DNA from: Sodalis glossinidius str. 'morsitans'
Lineage (GTDB): Bacteria; Pseudomonadota; Gammaproteobacteria; Enterobacterales; Enterobacteriaceae
DNA length: 64,000 nucleotides
Reading direction: 5' to 3'
NCBI RefSeq assembly: GCF_000010085.1
Contig: NC_007712.1
Location: 3,038,001-3,102,000, forward strand
Below are positions 12,725 to 23,979 of the stretch, in pieces. The notes beneath the pieces are model-generated. The model had not been told where the DNA came from. It was given only the letters and a program-made list of their open reading frames with translations, and made no database searches. The position numbers and the translations under genes are program-made. Positions within the stretch are counted from its first letter, which is position 1, and each line of letters opens with the position of its first letter.

Positions 12725-12733
12725 CAGCGTTGC

Positions 12734-14319
<1,586 letters not shown>

Positions 14320-14409
14320 TTACAAATAACTCAACCATGCGTAAAAAAACCGCAGCAGACGGAACAGGTCTGGGATCAGCACGCCTGTCCAAAACTGTTT
14401 CGTTTGCAG

Positions 14410-14430
14410 TGGCTCCCTCGAAGGGAGCCA
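14410..14430 (-). promoter_or_regulatory. Stem-loop in the rnc leader region
   Basis: TGGCTCCCT and AGGGAGCCA form a perfect 9-bp stem with a CGA loop, 94 bp upstream of the rnc start. E. coli RNase III autoregulates by cleaving a leader hairpin here, so this is a candidate RNase III site. There is no T-tract on the minus strand, which argues against an intrinsic terminator for lepB. Confidence 0.45.
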
Positions 14431-14494
14431 GCCTTTTATTACCTGAGAGGTATTCTACATCGGTAAGCGAAATAATGCTTCGCTAAAAAAGGAA

Positions 14495-15481
14495 TTAATG
14501 AATGCCGCCAATACGGCTTAAGCGCACGCCTGTCGGCCATTGGCCTTCCTGCTTCTCGAAACTCATCCAGATAGCCGTCGCTTTACCCACCAGATTTCTT
14601 TCCGGTACGAAACCCCAAAAACGGCTATCGGCGCTATTATCCCGATTGTCGCCCATCATGAAATATTCCCCCTGGGGCACCACCCACTCCGCCAGCAAAC
14701 TGCCCTGCTGTTGGTAATAAATCCCCAGTTGATCCTGTTTCCCCGGCACCATCAGAATGTTGTGCACTACGCCGCCCAACGATTCTTTACGCTGCGCCAG
14801 GCGTATGGCGCCGTCCACCTCCCGATCGGGCGGCACCTGCAGGAAGCCACTGCTGGCTTCGCCGTCACCGGTTGAATTAAAGGTTTGCTCAAAATCGCTC
14901 GGCGCGCGTTCGCTGTAAGTAATCGGCACCGCCGTGGCGCAATCCTGACCGCTGGCGCAGCCAGGCTGCACCGTTAAGCGCTTGTTGACAGGATCATAAC
15001 TGACCCGGTCGCCCGGCAACCCTACAACACGTTTAATATAGTCCAGCTTGGGGTCAAGCGGGAATTTAAACACCACCACGTCGCCGCGTTTGGGATGGCC
15101 GGTTTCAATCAGGGTTGTATGGGTAATGGGATCTTTAATGCCGTAGGCAAATTTTTCCACCAGAATGAAATCACCGACCAGAAGCGTCGGCATCATCGAT
15201 CCTGAGGGAATCTGAAACGGCTCGAAAATAAATGAGCGCACGACAAAGACCAGTAACAAGACCGGAAAAATCGACGCGCAGGTTTCAATCCAGCCCGGCT
15301 TATGGCTGACCTTTACCGCGACATCATTACCGGGCGTTCCCCCCACAGCTTCTGGTCGTTGCTGGCCGGGCTGCTGCCCCAGACGGCGGCGGGCAGGCGC
15401 AAGTTTAAAACGCTCCAAACACCAGAGGATCCCGGTGATAAGCGTCGCAATTGCCATTATCAAGGCAAACATATTGGCCAT
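14495..15481 (-). CDS. lepB: Signal peptidase I
   Basis: Removes signal peptides from exported proteins at the periplasmic face of the inner membrane. Two N-terminal membrane segments are seen (about 3-21 and 71-88). The catalytic Ser95 lies in IPSGSMMPTL and the general-base Lys150 in DYIKRVVGLPGD. The late box GDNRDNSADSR is intact. Length (328) is normal. It starts 15 bp downstream of the lepA stop, so the two are co-transcribed. Confidence 0.97.
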   Translation of the reverse strand: MANMFALIMAIATLITGILWCLERFKLAPARRRLGQQPGQQRPEAVGGTPGNDVAVKVSHKPGWIETCASIFPVLLLVFVVRSFIFEPFQIPSGSMMPTLLVGDFILVEKFAYGIKDPITHTTLIETGHPKRGDVVVFKFPLDPKLDYIKRVVGLPGDRVSYDPVNKRLTVQPGCASGQDCATAVPITYSERAPSDFEQTFNSTGDGEASSGFLQVPPDREVDGAIRLAQRKESLGGVVHNILMVPGKQDQLGIYYQQQGSLLAEWVVPQGEYFMMGDNRDNSADSRFWGFVPERNLVGKATAIWMSFEKQEGQWPTGVRLSRIGGIH

Positions 15482-15496
15482 GCAATCTCCTCAAAC

Positions 15497-17296
15497 TTAT
15501 TTGCTGTCTTTACCCACATGCAGAATTGCCAGGAACGCTTCCTGCGGAAGCTCAACGTTACCTACCTGCTTCATGCGTTTTTTACCTTCTTTCTGCTTTT
15601 GCAGCAGCTTTTTCTTACGGCTCACGTCGCCGCCGTAGCATTTTGCCAGCACGTTTTTGCGCAGCTGCTTGACAGTGGAACGGGCAATAATATGGTTGCC
15701 GATGGCCGCCTGAATGGCGATATCAAACTGCTGGCGCGGGATGAGTTCCTGGAGCTTATCAACAAACTCGCGGCCACGGTACGGCGCATTATCCCGATGG
15801 GTAATCAGCGCCAGCGCATCGACCCGTTCGCCGTTAATCAGCACATCGACCCGCACCATGTCCGAGTTCTGAAAACGCTTGAACCCATAATCCAGCGAAG
15901 CATAACCGCGCGAGGTGGATTTCAGCCGGTCAAAGAAATCCAGTACCACTTCGACCATGGGGATCTCATAGGTCAGCGCCACCTGGCTGCCGTGGTAGAC
16001 CATGTTGGTCTGAACGCCACGCTTCTCGATACATAGCGTGATGACATTACCCAGATAAGCCTGCGGCAGCAGCATATGACATTCGGCGACAGGTTCACGC
16101 AATTCGTTAATACCATTCAGCGGCGGCAGCTTGGAGGGGCTGTCTACGTATACCGTCGTGTTATCGGTCGTCAACACCTCATAAATCACCGTCGGCGCGG
16201 TGGTGATCAGATCAAGATCGTATTCACGCTCTAGCCGCTCCTGGATGATTTCCATATGCAGCAGGCCAAGAAAGCCGCAGCGAAAGCCGAAGCCGAGCGC
16301 GGTTGAACTTTCAGGCTCGTAAAACAGCGAGGCATCGTTGAGGCTGAGCTTGCCGAGGGCGTCGCGAAACGCCTCATAATCGTCGGAGCTCACCGGGAAC
16401 AGACCGGCATAAACCTGCGGCTTCACTTTCTTGAAGCCCGGCAGCACTTTATCAGCCGGCTGACGCGCCAGCGTCAGAGTATCCCCCACCGGCGCGCCGT
16501 GAATATCTTTAATGGCACAGACCAGCCAGCCGACTTCGCCGCAGTTAAGCACCTCACGGTCGATACGTTTCGGGGTAAAAATACCCAGTCGGTCCGCGTT
16601 GTAAAGTTGACCGGTGCTCATTACCTTGATTTTGTCACCTTTGCGCAAGGTGCCGTTCTTAATACGCACCAGCGAGACCACGCCCAAATAATTATCGAAC
16701 CAGGAGTCAATAATCAGCGCCTGCAAAGGTGCGGCTGGATCGCCTTCCGGCGGCGGGATATCGCGCACCAGCCGTTCGAGCACATCGGGTACGCCGACAC
16801 CGGTTTTGGCCGAACAACGCACCGCGTCGGTGGCGTCAATGCCGACGATATCTTCGATTTCCTGCGCTACGCGATCGGGATCGGCGGCGGGCAGGTCGAT
16901 TTTATTCAGCACCGGCACCACTTCCAAATCCATTTCCATCGCAGTGTAGCAGTTGGCCAGCGTCTGGGCCTCCACCCCTTGTCCGGCGTCCACCACCAGC
17001 AGCGCGCCTTCGCATGCCGCAAGCGATCGGGAAACTTCATAGGAGAAGTCCACATGCCCCGGGGTATCAATGAAATTCAGCTGATAAACCTGACCATCGG
17101 GCGCTTTATAGTCCAGCGTCACGCTTTGCGCTTTGATGGTAATACCGCGCTCACGCTCCAGATCCATGGAGTCCAGCACCTGAGCCGCCATTTCACGTTC
17201 GCTCAGACCACCACAGGTCTGTATCAGGCGGTCGGACAGCGTCGACTTGCCGTGATCGATATGGGCAATAATGGAGAAGTTGCGTATATTCTTCAT
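15497..17296 (-). CDS. lepA: Elongation factor 4 (LepA)
   Basis: Ribosome-binding translational GTPase that back-translocates or assists 30S biogenesis. G1 is AHIDHGKST (11-19), G3 DTPGHVD, G4 NKIDLP. The special C-terminal domain ends in basic sequence ([19 protein letters not shown]). Length (599) equals E. coli LepA. Intact and upstream of lepB. Confidence 0.97.
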   Translation of the reverse strand: MKNIRNFSIIAHIDHGKSTLSDRLIQTCGGLSEREMAAQVLDSMDLERERGITIKAQSVTLDYKAPDGQVYQLNFIDTPGHVDFSYEVSRSLAACEGALLVVDAGQGVEAQTLANCYTAMEMDLEVVPVLNKIDLPAADPDRVAQEIEDIVGIDATDAVRCSAKTGVGVPDVLERLVRDIPPPEGDPAAPLQALIIDSWFDNYLGVVSLVRIKNGTLRKGDKIKVMSTGQLYNADRLGIFTPKRIDREVLNCGEVGWLVCAIKDIHGAPVGDTLTLARQPADKVLPGFKKVKPQVYAGLFPVSSDDYEAFRDALGKLSLNDASLFYEPESSTALGFGFRCGFLGLLHMEIIQERLEREYDLDLITTAPTVIYEVLTTDNTTVYVDSPSKLPPLNGINELREPVAECHMLLPQAYLGNVITLCIEKRGVQTNMVYHGSQVALTYEIPMVEVVLDFFDRLKSTSRGYASLDYGFKRFQNSDMVRVDVLINGERVDALALITHRDNAPYRGREFVDKLQELIPRQQFDIAIQAAIGNHIIARSTVKQLRKNVLAKCYGGDVSRKKKLLQKQKEGKKRMKQVGNVELPQEAFLAILHVGKDSK

Positions 17297-17631
17297 TTTA
17301 ATAAGTTTTTCTCTTAAACAGGCGCTCTAAGTCGTTCCGGTGGTCGCACTGCGGGGAACGTGACCCCTACGGCCCACAAAATAATGGACGCATCTTACAC
17401 TGTCTGATGGAAGCAAGGAAGAATGGCGGGGGCCATTGCCGGGGGGCGTAGACCGCGCCACCGTTCAAGATGCGGCACTCCGGACGGTCGTCCCGACGGT
17501 GGCACAAGGCGTCTTGGCCCGCATAATTGCAAGCCGCCACACCGTCCCGAATACGGCAGGGGCCGAAACAAGCGCGCGCACCGCACGCCGTAGCGCCACG
17601 CCCAACCCTCAACGCCGCCGGGGCGCGAGCG
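17297..17631. other. Non-coding stretch between lepA and rseC
   Basis: 335 bp with only short open frames lacking protein character (such as 17367-17645 on the minus strand). It should contain the lepA promoter and the end of the rpoE operon, but I see no clear terminator. Confidence 0.5.
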
Positions 17632-18090
17632 TCAGTCCTGGACATGCAATGACGAAGGCGGCAGGGCCACCTGTAAAATCACCGGCTGATTGGCGCGCGT
17701 CTCAGATGTGTGGCGGGCCAGATAGCGCGCGCAAAGAAAACCGGCGACACCGCCCGCCACGCCGCCACAGGCGGCAGGCGGATCGGTATCAAGCATGCCT
17801 TGGAAAATCGCCTCGCCGCCGATAAGTCCCAGCAGCGGCAGCATATACACCAGAAAAGCGGAGCGCAGCAGGCTACCCTCATTGATACCCACCTCCACGC
17901 GCTGTCCCGGTACCAGCGGCAACGGGCTGGCGACCTCTAAATGATGCTGTGTGCCGGTTGCCATTTTGTCGAGAAGACGGGTACCGCAGCTTTGCCGGGC
18001 GTGGCAACTGCTGCACCCTTCACGCGTCTCGCAGCGCACCTGCGCAATGCCCTGCTGCCAGGTGACGACCGTAGCCCATTCTTTAATCAT
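17632..18090 (-). CDS. rseC: SoxR-reducing / sigma-E positive regulator RseC
   Basis: Inner-membrane protein that mildly stimulates sigma-E activity and takes part in SoxR reduction with Rsx. The N-terminal soluble part has a cysteine cluster (Cys20, 26, 29, 35). Two membrane segments follow at about 73-92 and 104-124. Length (152) is close to E. coli. Its ATG overlaps the rseB stop (ATGA). Last gene of rpoE-rseA-rseB-rseC. Confidence 0.94.
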   Translation of the reverse strand: MIKEWATVVTWQQGIAQVRCETREGCSSCHARQSCGTRLLDKMATGTQHHLEVASPLPLVPGQRVEVGINEGSLLRSAFLVYMLPLLGLIGGEAIFQGMLDTDPPAACGGVAGGVAGFLCARYLARHTSETRANQPVILQVALPPSSLHVQD

Positions 18091-19055
18091 GGCTGCGCCT
18101 GGAAAACGACGCCGTCGGCGATACGCTTCGCCGTGGCCGGCGGCAGTTCGCCCACGACGGTGATTTCCCGGTTGCCGCGCTGTTCGGTATGGATAGTACG
18201 TCGCCCGGTGCGAATGAGACGTTCCCTATTGCCGGAATTAGTGACGGTATTCGCCTGGCCGACGTTCACCGAAAAGCTGAACAAGCCATCTGTATACAGC
18301 CTGGCCTCAATCGGTTCATTGATGCCAGGCAGCGTACGACGGCTGCGGGAGGCTTCGGACACGCCCACCGGCAACCAGTTAACGCGCCAGTCGAAATTGG
18401 CGGTGGTGGAGGCCGGCAACGCCAGCTGGGGCGGCAAGGTCACCTTTTCCAACCCGGCCATGCTGTTTTCGACCTGCTTATCGACGTTAAATGCGATGAC
18501 GCGAAACTGTTCCAGCGCTTCGCCATCGCGATCCAGCAGATCGACGCGCAGCGGGAGTTTAGTGGCGGTATCAATCCAGACGATATAACTGAACCAGGTG
18601 CCGTCGCGCGCGACAACCCGCACCACCTCGCACAGACGATCGGCAATACGGGCGCGGCCCACAGGAATAAAATCGTAGAAGTGCGCCAAGCGTTCAAAAT
18701 TGGCGTAGACAATCGAGGGAAGAGAATCAACGATGTGATCGCCCAGAAGGGTAAAAGGCTCCAGGCCGGGCTCGAAATAGCTGATCTCGCCGTTACGCTG
18801 GACAATCTCGCGGCGCGGACCGTCCATTTGCAGCAGCTGCGCCAACCGTTGTTTATCGATAACCACGTGGCGGTAGCGCAGCGAGTCGACGCCCAGCTTG
18901 CTGACCAGCACGTATGCATATTCATAGTCCAGCGTCTGGCTGGCCTGACTCATTTGCGCGAGCAACGCGCCGGATGAGGTGGTCTGAGCCGGCGCGTGGA
19001 TGGAATAGAGCAGGCTGCCCGTCAACAAACACACGGCATACCAAAGTTGCTTCAT
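18087..19055 (-). CDS. rseB: Periplasmic negative regulator of sigma-E, RseB
   Basis: Binds the periplasmic domain of RseA and protects it from DegS; lipopolysaccharide or misplaced lipoproteins release it. A signal peptide occupies about residues 1-24 (MKQLWYAVCLLTGSLLYS...). The MucB/RseB N- and C-terminal domains follow. Length (322) is normal. Its start shares a base with the rseA stop (TAATG). Confidence 0.95.
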   Translation of the reverse strand: MKQLWYAVCLLTGSLLYSIHAPAQTTSSGALLAQMSQASQTLDYEYAYVLVSKLGVDSLRYRHVVIDKQRLAQLLQMDGPRREIVQRNGEISYFEPGLEPFTLLGDHIVDSLPSIVYANFERLAHFYDFIPVGRARIADRLCEVVRVVARDGTWFSYIVWIDTATKLPLRVDLLDRDGEALEQFRVIAFNVDKQVENSMAGLEKVTLPPQLALPASTTANFDWRVNWLPVGVSEASRSRRTLPGINEPIEARLYTDGLFSFSVNVGQANTVTNSGNRERLIRTGRRTIHTEQRGNREITVVGELPPATAKRIADGVVFQAQP

Positions 19056-19750
19056 TACTGCGGCTGCATTCCTAATGATTGCGTGCCCGGCACCGGCACG
19101 GCGGCCTGCTGCGCGTCTTGCTGATCGAACTGTAGAGTATCAGCATGCAGGCGACGCTGCAGCTCATAGTCCTGCAAAATGGCGTTGATGCGCCTGCGCT
19201 GTTCCTGAACCTGCATCTCCTGATTGCCGTTATCCACCCCGGCGCCGTTGGCCGAAGGGACGCCAAGACTGACCGGCGACGCCTGGCCCATCATCGGCAA
19301 AGTATTGAATACGGGGTTTTCTGGCTGACTGCTGTCCTGACCGACGCCCTGCTGGGTATTGTAATGCTGCACGCAGACGATAACCGCCAGTGAGACGCAG
19401 GCCGCGACGCCGATTTGGGTAAGGTGTGACGCGACGCCTAACCGGGCAACGCGCGAGGTAAAGGGCCGTGCCTTGCGCCAGAACGGTGAGCGGTGCCAGG
19501 CGTCCGGCGTCGGCTGCGATTCCGTTACGGCCTGCGGCGCGATACGCACCGGCTCTTCGGCAATGGCGGCGGCCACACGATCGGCAATATCGAGGTGAAG
19601 AACTTCGCTCGCGTCACCGCGCATTACGTCGCGAATGAGGTGATACCGTTGCCAGCTTTGCTGCAACTTAACATCCCTGGACAAATCGTTAAACAGTTCG
19701 CTGTCAAACGATTCCCCATCCATCAGAGCGGAAAGCTTTTCATTGTGCAT
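19055..19750 (-). CDS. rseA: Anti-sigma-E factor RseA
   Basis: Inner-membrane anti-sigma factor that holds RpoE until cleaved by DegS, RseP and ClpXP. The start at 19750 gives MHNEKLSALMDGESFDSEL, which aligns with E. coli, and follows a GGAGAAGG site; a longer in-frame reading (to 19825) would overlap rpoE and is rejected. The sigma-binding domain is residues 1-70, the membrane span about 117-136 (GVAACVSLAVIV), and a glutamine-rich periplasmic tail follows (QVQEQRRRINAILQDYELQ). 231 residues against 216 in E. coli. Confidence 0.95.
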   Translation of the reverse strand: MHNEKLSALMDGESFDSELFNDLSRDVKLQQSWQRYHLIRDVMRGDASEVLHLDIADRVAAAIAEEPVRIAPQAVTESQPTPDAWHRSPFWRKARPFTSRVARLGVASHLTQIGVAACVSLAVIVCVQHYNTQQGVGQDSSQPENPVFNTLPMMGQASPVSLGVPSANGAGVDNGNQEMQVQEQRRRINAILQDYELQRRLHADTLQFDQQDAQQAAVPVPGTQSLGMQPQ

Positions 19751-19775
19751 GCCTGGGTACCTTCTCCTGCCGCCG

Positions 19776-20351
19776 TTAACGCTGAATAAGTGGTTGAATT
19801 TTATTGTCAATTGCTTCGCGCGCACGGAAAATACGTGAGCGTACCGTTCCTACCGGGCAATCCATGATGGAGGCTATCTCTTCATAGCTTAGGCCATCCA
19901 GCTCGCGCAACGTAATCGCCATACGCAAGTCTTCGGGCAACGCCTCGATAGTGCGGAACACTATCTGTCGCAACTCCTCAGACAACATTAAATTCTCAGG
20001 GTTCGATATTTCTTTCAATGCGCCGGCACTTTCGTAATTTTCCGCGTCGATGGCGTCCACATCGCTGGAGGGCGGACGCCGTCCCTGAGCCACTAAGTAA
20101 TTCTTCGCCGTATTGACCGCAATACGGTACAACCAGGTATAGAACGCGCTGTCGCCGCGAAACGACGCCAGGGCCCGATAGGCCTTGATGAACGATTCCT
20201 GCACCACGTCGGGCACATCCCCCTGCGGGACGTAGCGCGACACGAGGCTCGCCACATTATGCTGGTAGCGAACGACCAGTAAATTGAACGCTTTCTGGTC
20301 GCCTTTCTGGACCCGTTCAACCAGCACCTGATCCGTTAACTGCTCGCTCAT
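19776..20351 (-). CDS. rpoE: RNA polymerase sigma-E factor
   Basis: ECF sigma factor for the envelope stress response. Region 2 (VVQESFIKAYRALASFRGDSAFYTWLY, read in parts) and region 4 (DGLSYEEIASIMDCP) are nearly identical to E. coli RpoE. Length (191) is the same. It heads rpoE-rseA-rseB-rseC. Full conservation of this operon suggests envelope stress control is still selected. Confidence 0.97.
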   Translation of the reverse strand: MSEQLTDQVLVERVQKGDQKAFNLLVVRYQHNVASLVSRYVPQGDVPDVVQESFIKAYRALASFRGDSAFYTWLYRIAVNTAKNYLVAQGRRPPSSDVDAIDAENYESAGALKEISNPENLMLSEELRQIVFRTIEALPEDLRMAITLRELDGLSYEEIASIMDCPVGTVRSRIFRAREAIDNKIQPLIQR

Positions 20352-20755
20352 CCGAGGTAATGTCTCCTCAAATTTTTCTCCACGCGCAAAAAAATAGTAC
20401 CGCCAGCTTCTGAACCAATTTTACGAGCAAGCTCGCGATTGGTGTTAATGATAATCATAAAGTTCCGCCACGCCTTGTGTTTTTCTTAAAATAAGGGGCG
20501 CGGCCACAATTACGCCATGGCCGCCGGCCGGGCTTTGTACCAGACTACCATAAATAGAATAGTCGGTACCCGGATTCTCGCAGGGCCAAAGCCCCGCTCG
20601 AAACAGTCGCAATAAAAAGCGCAGGGTAACGTGAATTCGCTATGCTGTCAGTAAACATGCGTAAATAAAACCGCGTCAAAAAGCGGTACAGCCAGCCGGC
20701 ATTGGGTGGTACCATTGCCAAACAGTCTTTTCTATCGGAATACACACCATCCGCT
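20352..20755. other. Divergent gap between rpoE and nadB
   Basis: 404 bp of promoter region for two divergent genes. Besides the possible sigma-E promoter I see a short hairpin CGAGC-AA-GCTCG near 20425. I see no gene. NadB could in principle start upstream at a TTG (20702), but ATG 20756 fits the family better. Confidence 0.5.
20439..20466 (-). promoter_or_regulatory. Possible autoregulated sigma-E promoter of rpoE
   Basis: On the minus strand GGAACTT is followed after 16 bp by ACCAA. The -35 element and spacing match the autoregulated sigma-E promoter of rpoE in E. coli, but the -10 (TCTAA/TCTGA expected) is only a 3/5 match. It sits about 90 bp upstream of the start codon. Confidence 0.4.
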
Positions 20756-22357
20756 ATGCAACCATCAACTGAATATGCCACCGATGTCCTTGTTATCGGC
20801 AGCGGTGCGGCCGGGTTATCGCTGGCGTTGCGTCTGGCCGGGCATTGCGATGTCATGGTCCTGAGCAAAGGCCCGCTCAATGAGGGTTCCACGCTGTATG
20901 CTCAAGGCGGCATCGCGGCGGTATTCGATGAAACCGACAGCGTCGATTCCCACGTCGACGATACGCTCATAGCCGGCGCTGGCGTCTGCGATCGTGAGGC
21001 GGTAGAATTCATCGCCGGCAACGCCCGCCATTGTGTGCAGTGGCTAATAGATCAAGGCGTGCTGTTTGACACTGAAACCTCGACGCCGACCGGCGACCGC
21101 TACCACCTCACCCGCGAGGGGGGCCACAGCCATCGCCGTATTCTGCACGCCGCAGACGCGACCGGCAAAGCAGTGGAAACCACTTTGGTTGGCAAGGCGG
21201 CAGCGCACCCGGGCATTCAGATCCTGGAACGCTGCAACGCGGTGGATCTAGTCACCTCCAACCGCCTGGGACTGCCGGGCACGCGGCGGGTGGTGGGAGC
21301 GTATATCTGGAACCGCGCCAAAGAGCGGGTGGAGCTGTGCCGCGCACGCACGGTGGTGCTTGCCACCGGCGGCGCGTCCAAAGTCTATCAATATACCACC
21401 AACCCCGATATTTCCTCCGGTGACGGCATCGCCATGGCCTGGCGCGCCGGCTGCCGGGTCGCCAATTTAGAGTTTAACCAGTTCCACCCCACCTGCCTGT
21501 TCCACCCTCAGGCGCGCAACTTCCTGCTGACCGAAGCGCTGCGCGGCGAAGGCGCTTATTTGCGCCGGCCCGACGGCAGCCGTTTCATGCCGGATTTCGA
21601 CGCACGCGCCGAGCTGGCGCCGCGGGATATTGTCGCCCGGGCAATCGATCATGAAATAAAGCGGCTGGGCGCCGACTGCATGTACCTCGACATCAGCCAC
21701 CGGCCGGAGGCGTTTATCCGCCAGCATTTCCCGACCATTTATGACAAGCTGCTGACGCTGGATATCGATCTGACCCGCCAGCCCATCCCTATCGTTCCGG
21801 CGGCCCATTATACCTGTGGCGGCGTAATGGTGGATAAACACGGACGCACCGATCTTGACAGTCTATATGCCATCGGGGAAGTCAGCTATACCGGCCTGCA
21901 CGGCGCCAACCGCCTGGCATCCAATTCCCTGCTGGAGTGCCTAGTTTATGGCTGGTCGGCGGCGGAAGATATCCGACGCCGTCTGCCGGCCATCACCCAG
22001 GTTCGCCAACTGCCTCCCTGGGATGAAAGCCGGGTCAGCGATTCCGACGAGGTGGTGGTGCTGCAACATAACTGGCATGAGCTACGGCTATTTATGTGGG
22101 ACTACGTTGGCATCGTCCGCACCACCAAACGGCTGGAGCGCGCGCTGCACCGCATAGAGCTGCTGACGCGCGAAATCGACGAATACTATTCCCATTTCCG
22201 CATTTCCAATAATTTGTTGGAGGTCCGCAATCTGGTACAGGTGGCCGAGCTGATCGTCAAAAGCGCACTGCAGCGCAAGGAGAGTCGCGGCCTGCATTTC
22301 ACGCTGGATTACCCCGCTATGCAGCCTGACCCGCAGCCCACCATTTTGCAGCCTTGA
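20756..22357 (+). CDS. nadB: L-aspartate oxidase
   Basis: FAD enzyme that oxidises L-aspartate to iminoaspartate, the first step of de novo NAD synthesis. The dinucleotide-binding motif [15 protein letters not shown] is near the N-terminus; catalytic-domain motifs include [34 protein letters not shown] and [15 protein letters not shown]. 533 residues from ATG 20756; E. coli has 540. Standard position next to rpoE. No lesion seen. Confidence 0.96.
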   Translation: MQPSTEYATDVLVIGSGAAGLSLALRLAGHCDVMVLSKGPLNEGSTLYAQGGIAAVFDETDSVDSHVDDTLIAGAGVCDREAVEFIAGNARHCVQWLIDQGVLFDTETSTPTGDRYHLTREGGHSHRRILHAADATGKAVETTLVGKAAAHPGIQILERCNAVDLVTSNRLGLPGTRRVVGAYIWNRAKERVELCRARTVVLATGGASKVYQYTTNPDISSGDGIAMAWRAGCRVANLEFNQFHPTCLFHPQARNFLLTEALRGEGAYLRRPDGSRFMPDFDARAELAPRDIVARAIDHEIKRLGADCMYLDISHRPEAFIRQHFPTIYDKLLTLDIDLTRQPIPIVPAAHYTCGGVMVDKHGRTDLDSLYAIGEVSYTGLHGANRLASNSLLECLVYGWSAAEDIRRRLPAITQVRQLPPWDESRVSDSDEVVVLQHNWHELRLFMWDYVGIVRTTKRLERALHRIELLTREIDEYYSHFRISNNLLEVRNLVQVAELIVKSALQRKESRGLHFTLDYPAMQPDPQPTILQP

Positions 22358-22526
22358 TTGAGATTATCACCTATTGAACACGCAACAGGTGATGACTATC
22401 CCGTTGCCACTGTGCTATAGCGCAGGAGGCATGGGGAAAATGACGCCCTCCTTTAATACGCGCTTATATCAAGGATGGCGATGGCAGAGCTGGTATGGGT
22501 ACCAAAAATATCCTGGCCATAAGGAA

Positions 22527-22562
22527 TAATGCCAATGAGAAAAGAGACTCACATTGGCATTA
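22527..22562. repeat. Inverted repeat, hairpin downstream of nadB
   Basis: TAATGCCAATG and CATTGGCATTA are perfect 11-bp arms around 14 bases, with further AG/CT pairing inside. On the plus strand it is followed by a T-rich stretch (CTATTTTCTTC), so it may help end nadB transcripts, although it lies 170 bp after the stop. Confidence 0.45.
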
Positions 22563-22710
22563 ACGCTATTTTCTTCGATTCCCATAAGGCTATCTGACTG
22601 TCTATTTCCTCCTTGCTGCGTGGGTAGTGTGACGCGCTCGCTTCCCCACTTATTTGCTGACATCAATGAAGTCATTTAACGACACGGCATGTGAATAACG
22701 CTAAGCACGG

Positions 22711-22763
22711 CGGTATGCGTTGTCAGTGAAAGAGTAATTAAAATAAGCGTCCAACGCATACCG
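22711..22763. repeat. 12-bp inverted repeat with 29-base loop
   Basis: CGGTATGCGTTG and CAACGCATACCG are exact reverse complements. There is no T-tract next to it. It could be the terminal repeats of a decayed small element or a large hairpin. Nothing recognisable lies in the loop. Confidence 0.35.
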
Positions 22764-22822
22764 ACACGGATGACATGACCATTGCCTTTAATTAAACAAA
22801 GAGCATTCTCGGACAGTCATAT

Positions 22823-23428
22823 TCAGACAAAATTAACATCGACGACTTGATAAAAGGCCCTTGCAGTGTTGGCGATTTCCCATACGCCGAGAATAACATG
22901 GTAGCCTTTTTTGTTGGGCATTTGAATTTTATGAACCGTCCCCTCGGCACTTGGCATCAATTCATTAGCATGTTCCCAATGCGGCTGCTGCGGATTTTGC
23001 ACCATGAAAAAAGGTGTTTGCTCAAACTGTGCGCGGCTCAGGGGTTCATTAGGGTTCCAGCCATCCTTGGTAATAAAATAATTCCAACGCCGTGTGGCGT
23101 GAGTTTTGGTATAGTGCCAGGTGAAATCCACCACAGAATTGGCTTTGATTTAATTCTTTTCCCAGCGGTCTTCACCGTATTCATCCAGTTTGAGCGGTGC
23201 AGTGGTAATGCCGCCATCCGTGAAACCGGCACTGGCAATCTGGCCATCTTTCGGCGGGAGGGCATTAAGTTCATCACTTGGGGCAAATTTATCGGCTAAA
23301 CCAGCCTACGTTGCGGGGAAGAACTTTCCACTCTCTAATGCATTTGCCCACCATTGTCCCATTTTTTCAGACCGTGATTCCGGGAAAGTGATGCGGCCAT
23401 GTCTAAGCATAGTATTATCTGTATCCAT
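22823..23428 (-). pseudogene. AA10 lytic polysaccharide monooxygenase (chitin-binding protein), two nonsense codons
   Basis: A single frame from ATG 23428 (GAGGA site 7 bp upstream) to a normal end encodes an AA10/CBP21-type copper LPMO. The copper-binding N-terminal His of the family is in RHGRITFPESRS; the second ligand is His in TKTHATRRWNYFITK. The C-terminal HVILGVWEIANTARAFYQVVDV is diagnostic. Codon 41 is TAG (23306-23308) and codon 93 is TAA (23150-23152); no frameshift is needed. The readable N-terminus (MDTDNTMLRHGR) has no signal peptide, so His10 could not become a mature N-terminus without processing. Other readings (spindolin-like) belong to the same superfamily. Confidence 0.85.
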
Positions 23429-23979
23429 AATTATCCTCACTATTTACATAAACAAATTACTTTATTTTTAGACGATTTATTAGCGTCTTTCTATGGGGCC
23501 AAATCATGATACCGTGGTGAAGACATAAAAACACCAAGCCCATGCCTATTCCATGACGACAGGACTTCCGAAAGCTGTCCCGCACATAATTTCCAGGTTG
23601 TCACCAAAGAATATTGCTCGCCGCACTTCGTGCTATATTTCACTTTTAGCCACAGCGAGCTTGACGGCATAACACTGCACGGCAGAAATTCATGTCCATG
23701 CAATTAAAACGGGGCACTTCTCTCTTTGAAAAGAAAATAAAGATAGAGGAGAGATAATGATAGAGGGGGAATAAAGATAGAAACTCTATATAGGTTATCC
23801 ACTCATTTTTACTTCGCAATAGGCACGGATTATCCCAAGGGCGGATAAGATATTCAATGTTGATAACGGACGGGAACAGAATGAACGCGGGAATGCGGTC
23901 CCTGCACATCTGCTTCATGAAGTAACAGGTTTGCCACTGCGAAGCTGCCACGCACCTGCAACCCAGAACGGCTCGGCGG
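23429..23979. other. AT-rich stretch between LPMO remnant and trmN6 remnant
   Basis: 551 bp. Two overlapping minus-strand open frames exist (23491-23703, 23646-23951). The first gives a 70-residue peptide with several Cys and Trp (VKYSTKCGEQYSLVTTWKLC), which I do not recognise. It could be debris of a secreted protein gene, but I cannot support a gene call. Confidence 0.35.

Larger units (their letters stand above)
22358..22822. other. Non-coding stretch after nadB
   Basis: 465 bp with no supportable gene. It holds two strong inverted repeats (22527-22562 and 22711-22763). A short open frame on the minus strand at 22469-22675 has no recognisable features. Confidence 0.5.

Noticed and set aside
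14464..14490. Hairpin AGCGAA/TTCGCT after lepB as terminator
   Set aside because: On the minus strand the T-tract precedes the stem instead of following it, so it is not an intrinsic terminator for lepB.
16499..17317. 272-codon plus-strand frame opposite lepA
   Set aside because: Antisense shadow of the strongly conserved lepA N-terminal region.
18189..18977. 262-codon plus-strand frame opposite rseB
   Set aside because: Antisense to the intact rseB; no start signal or motif.
23491..23951. Possible small secreted-protein genes
   Set aside because: Overlapping frames without convincing starts; kept only as a described stretch.
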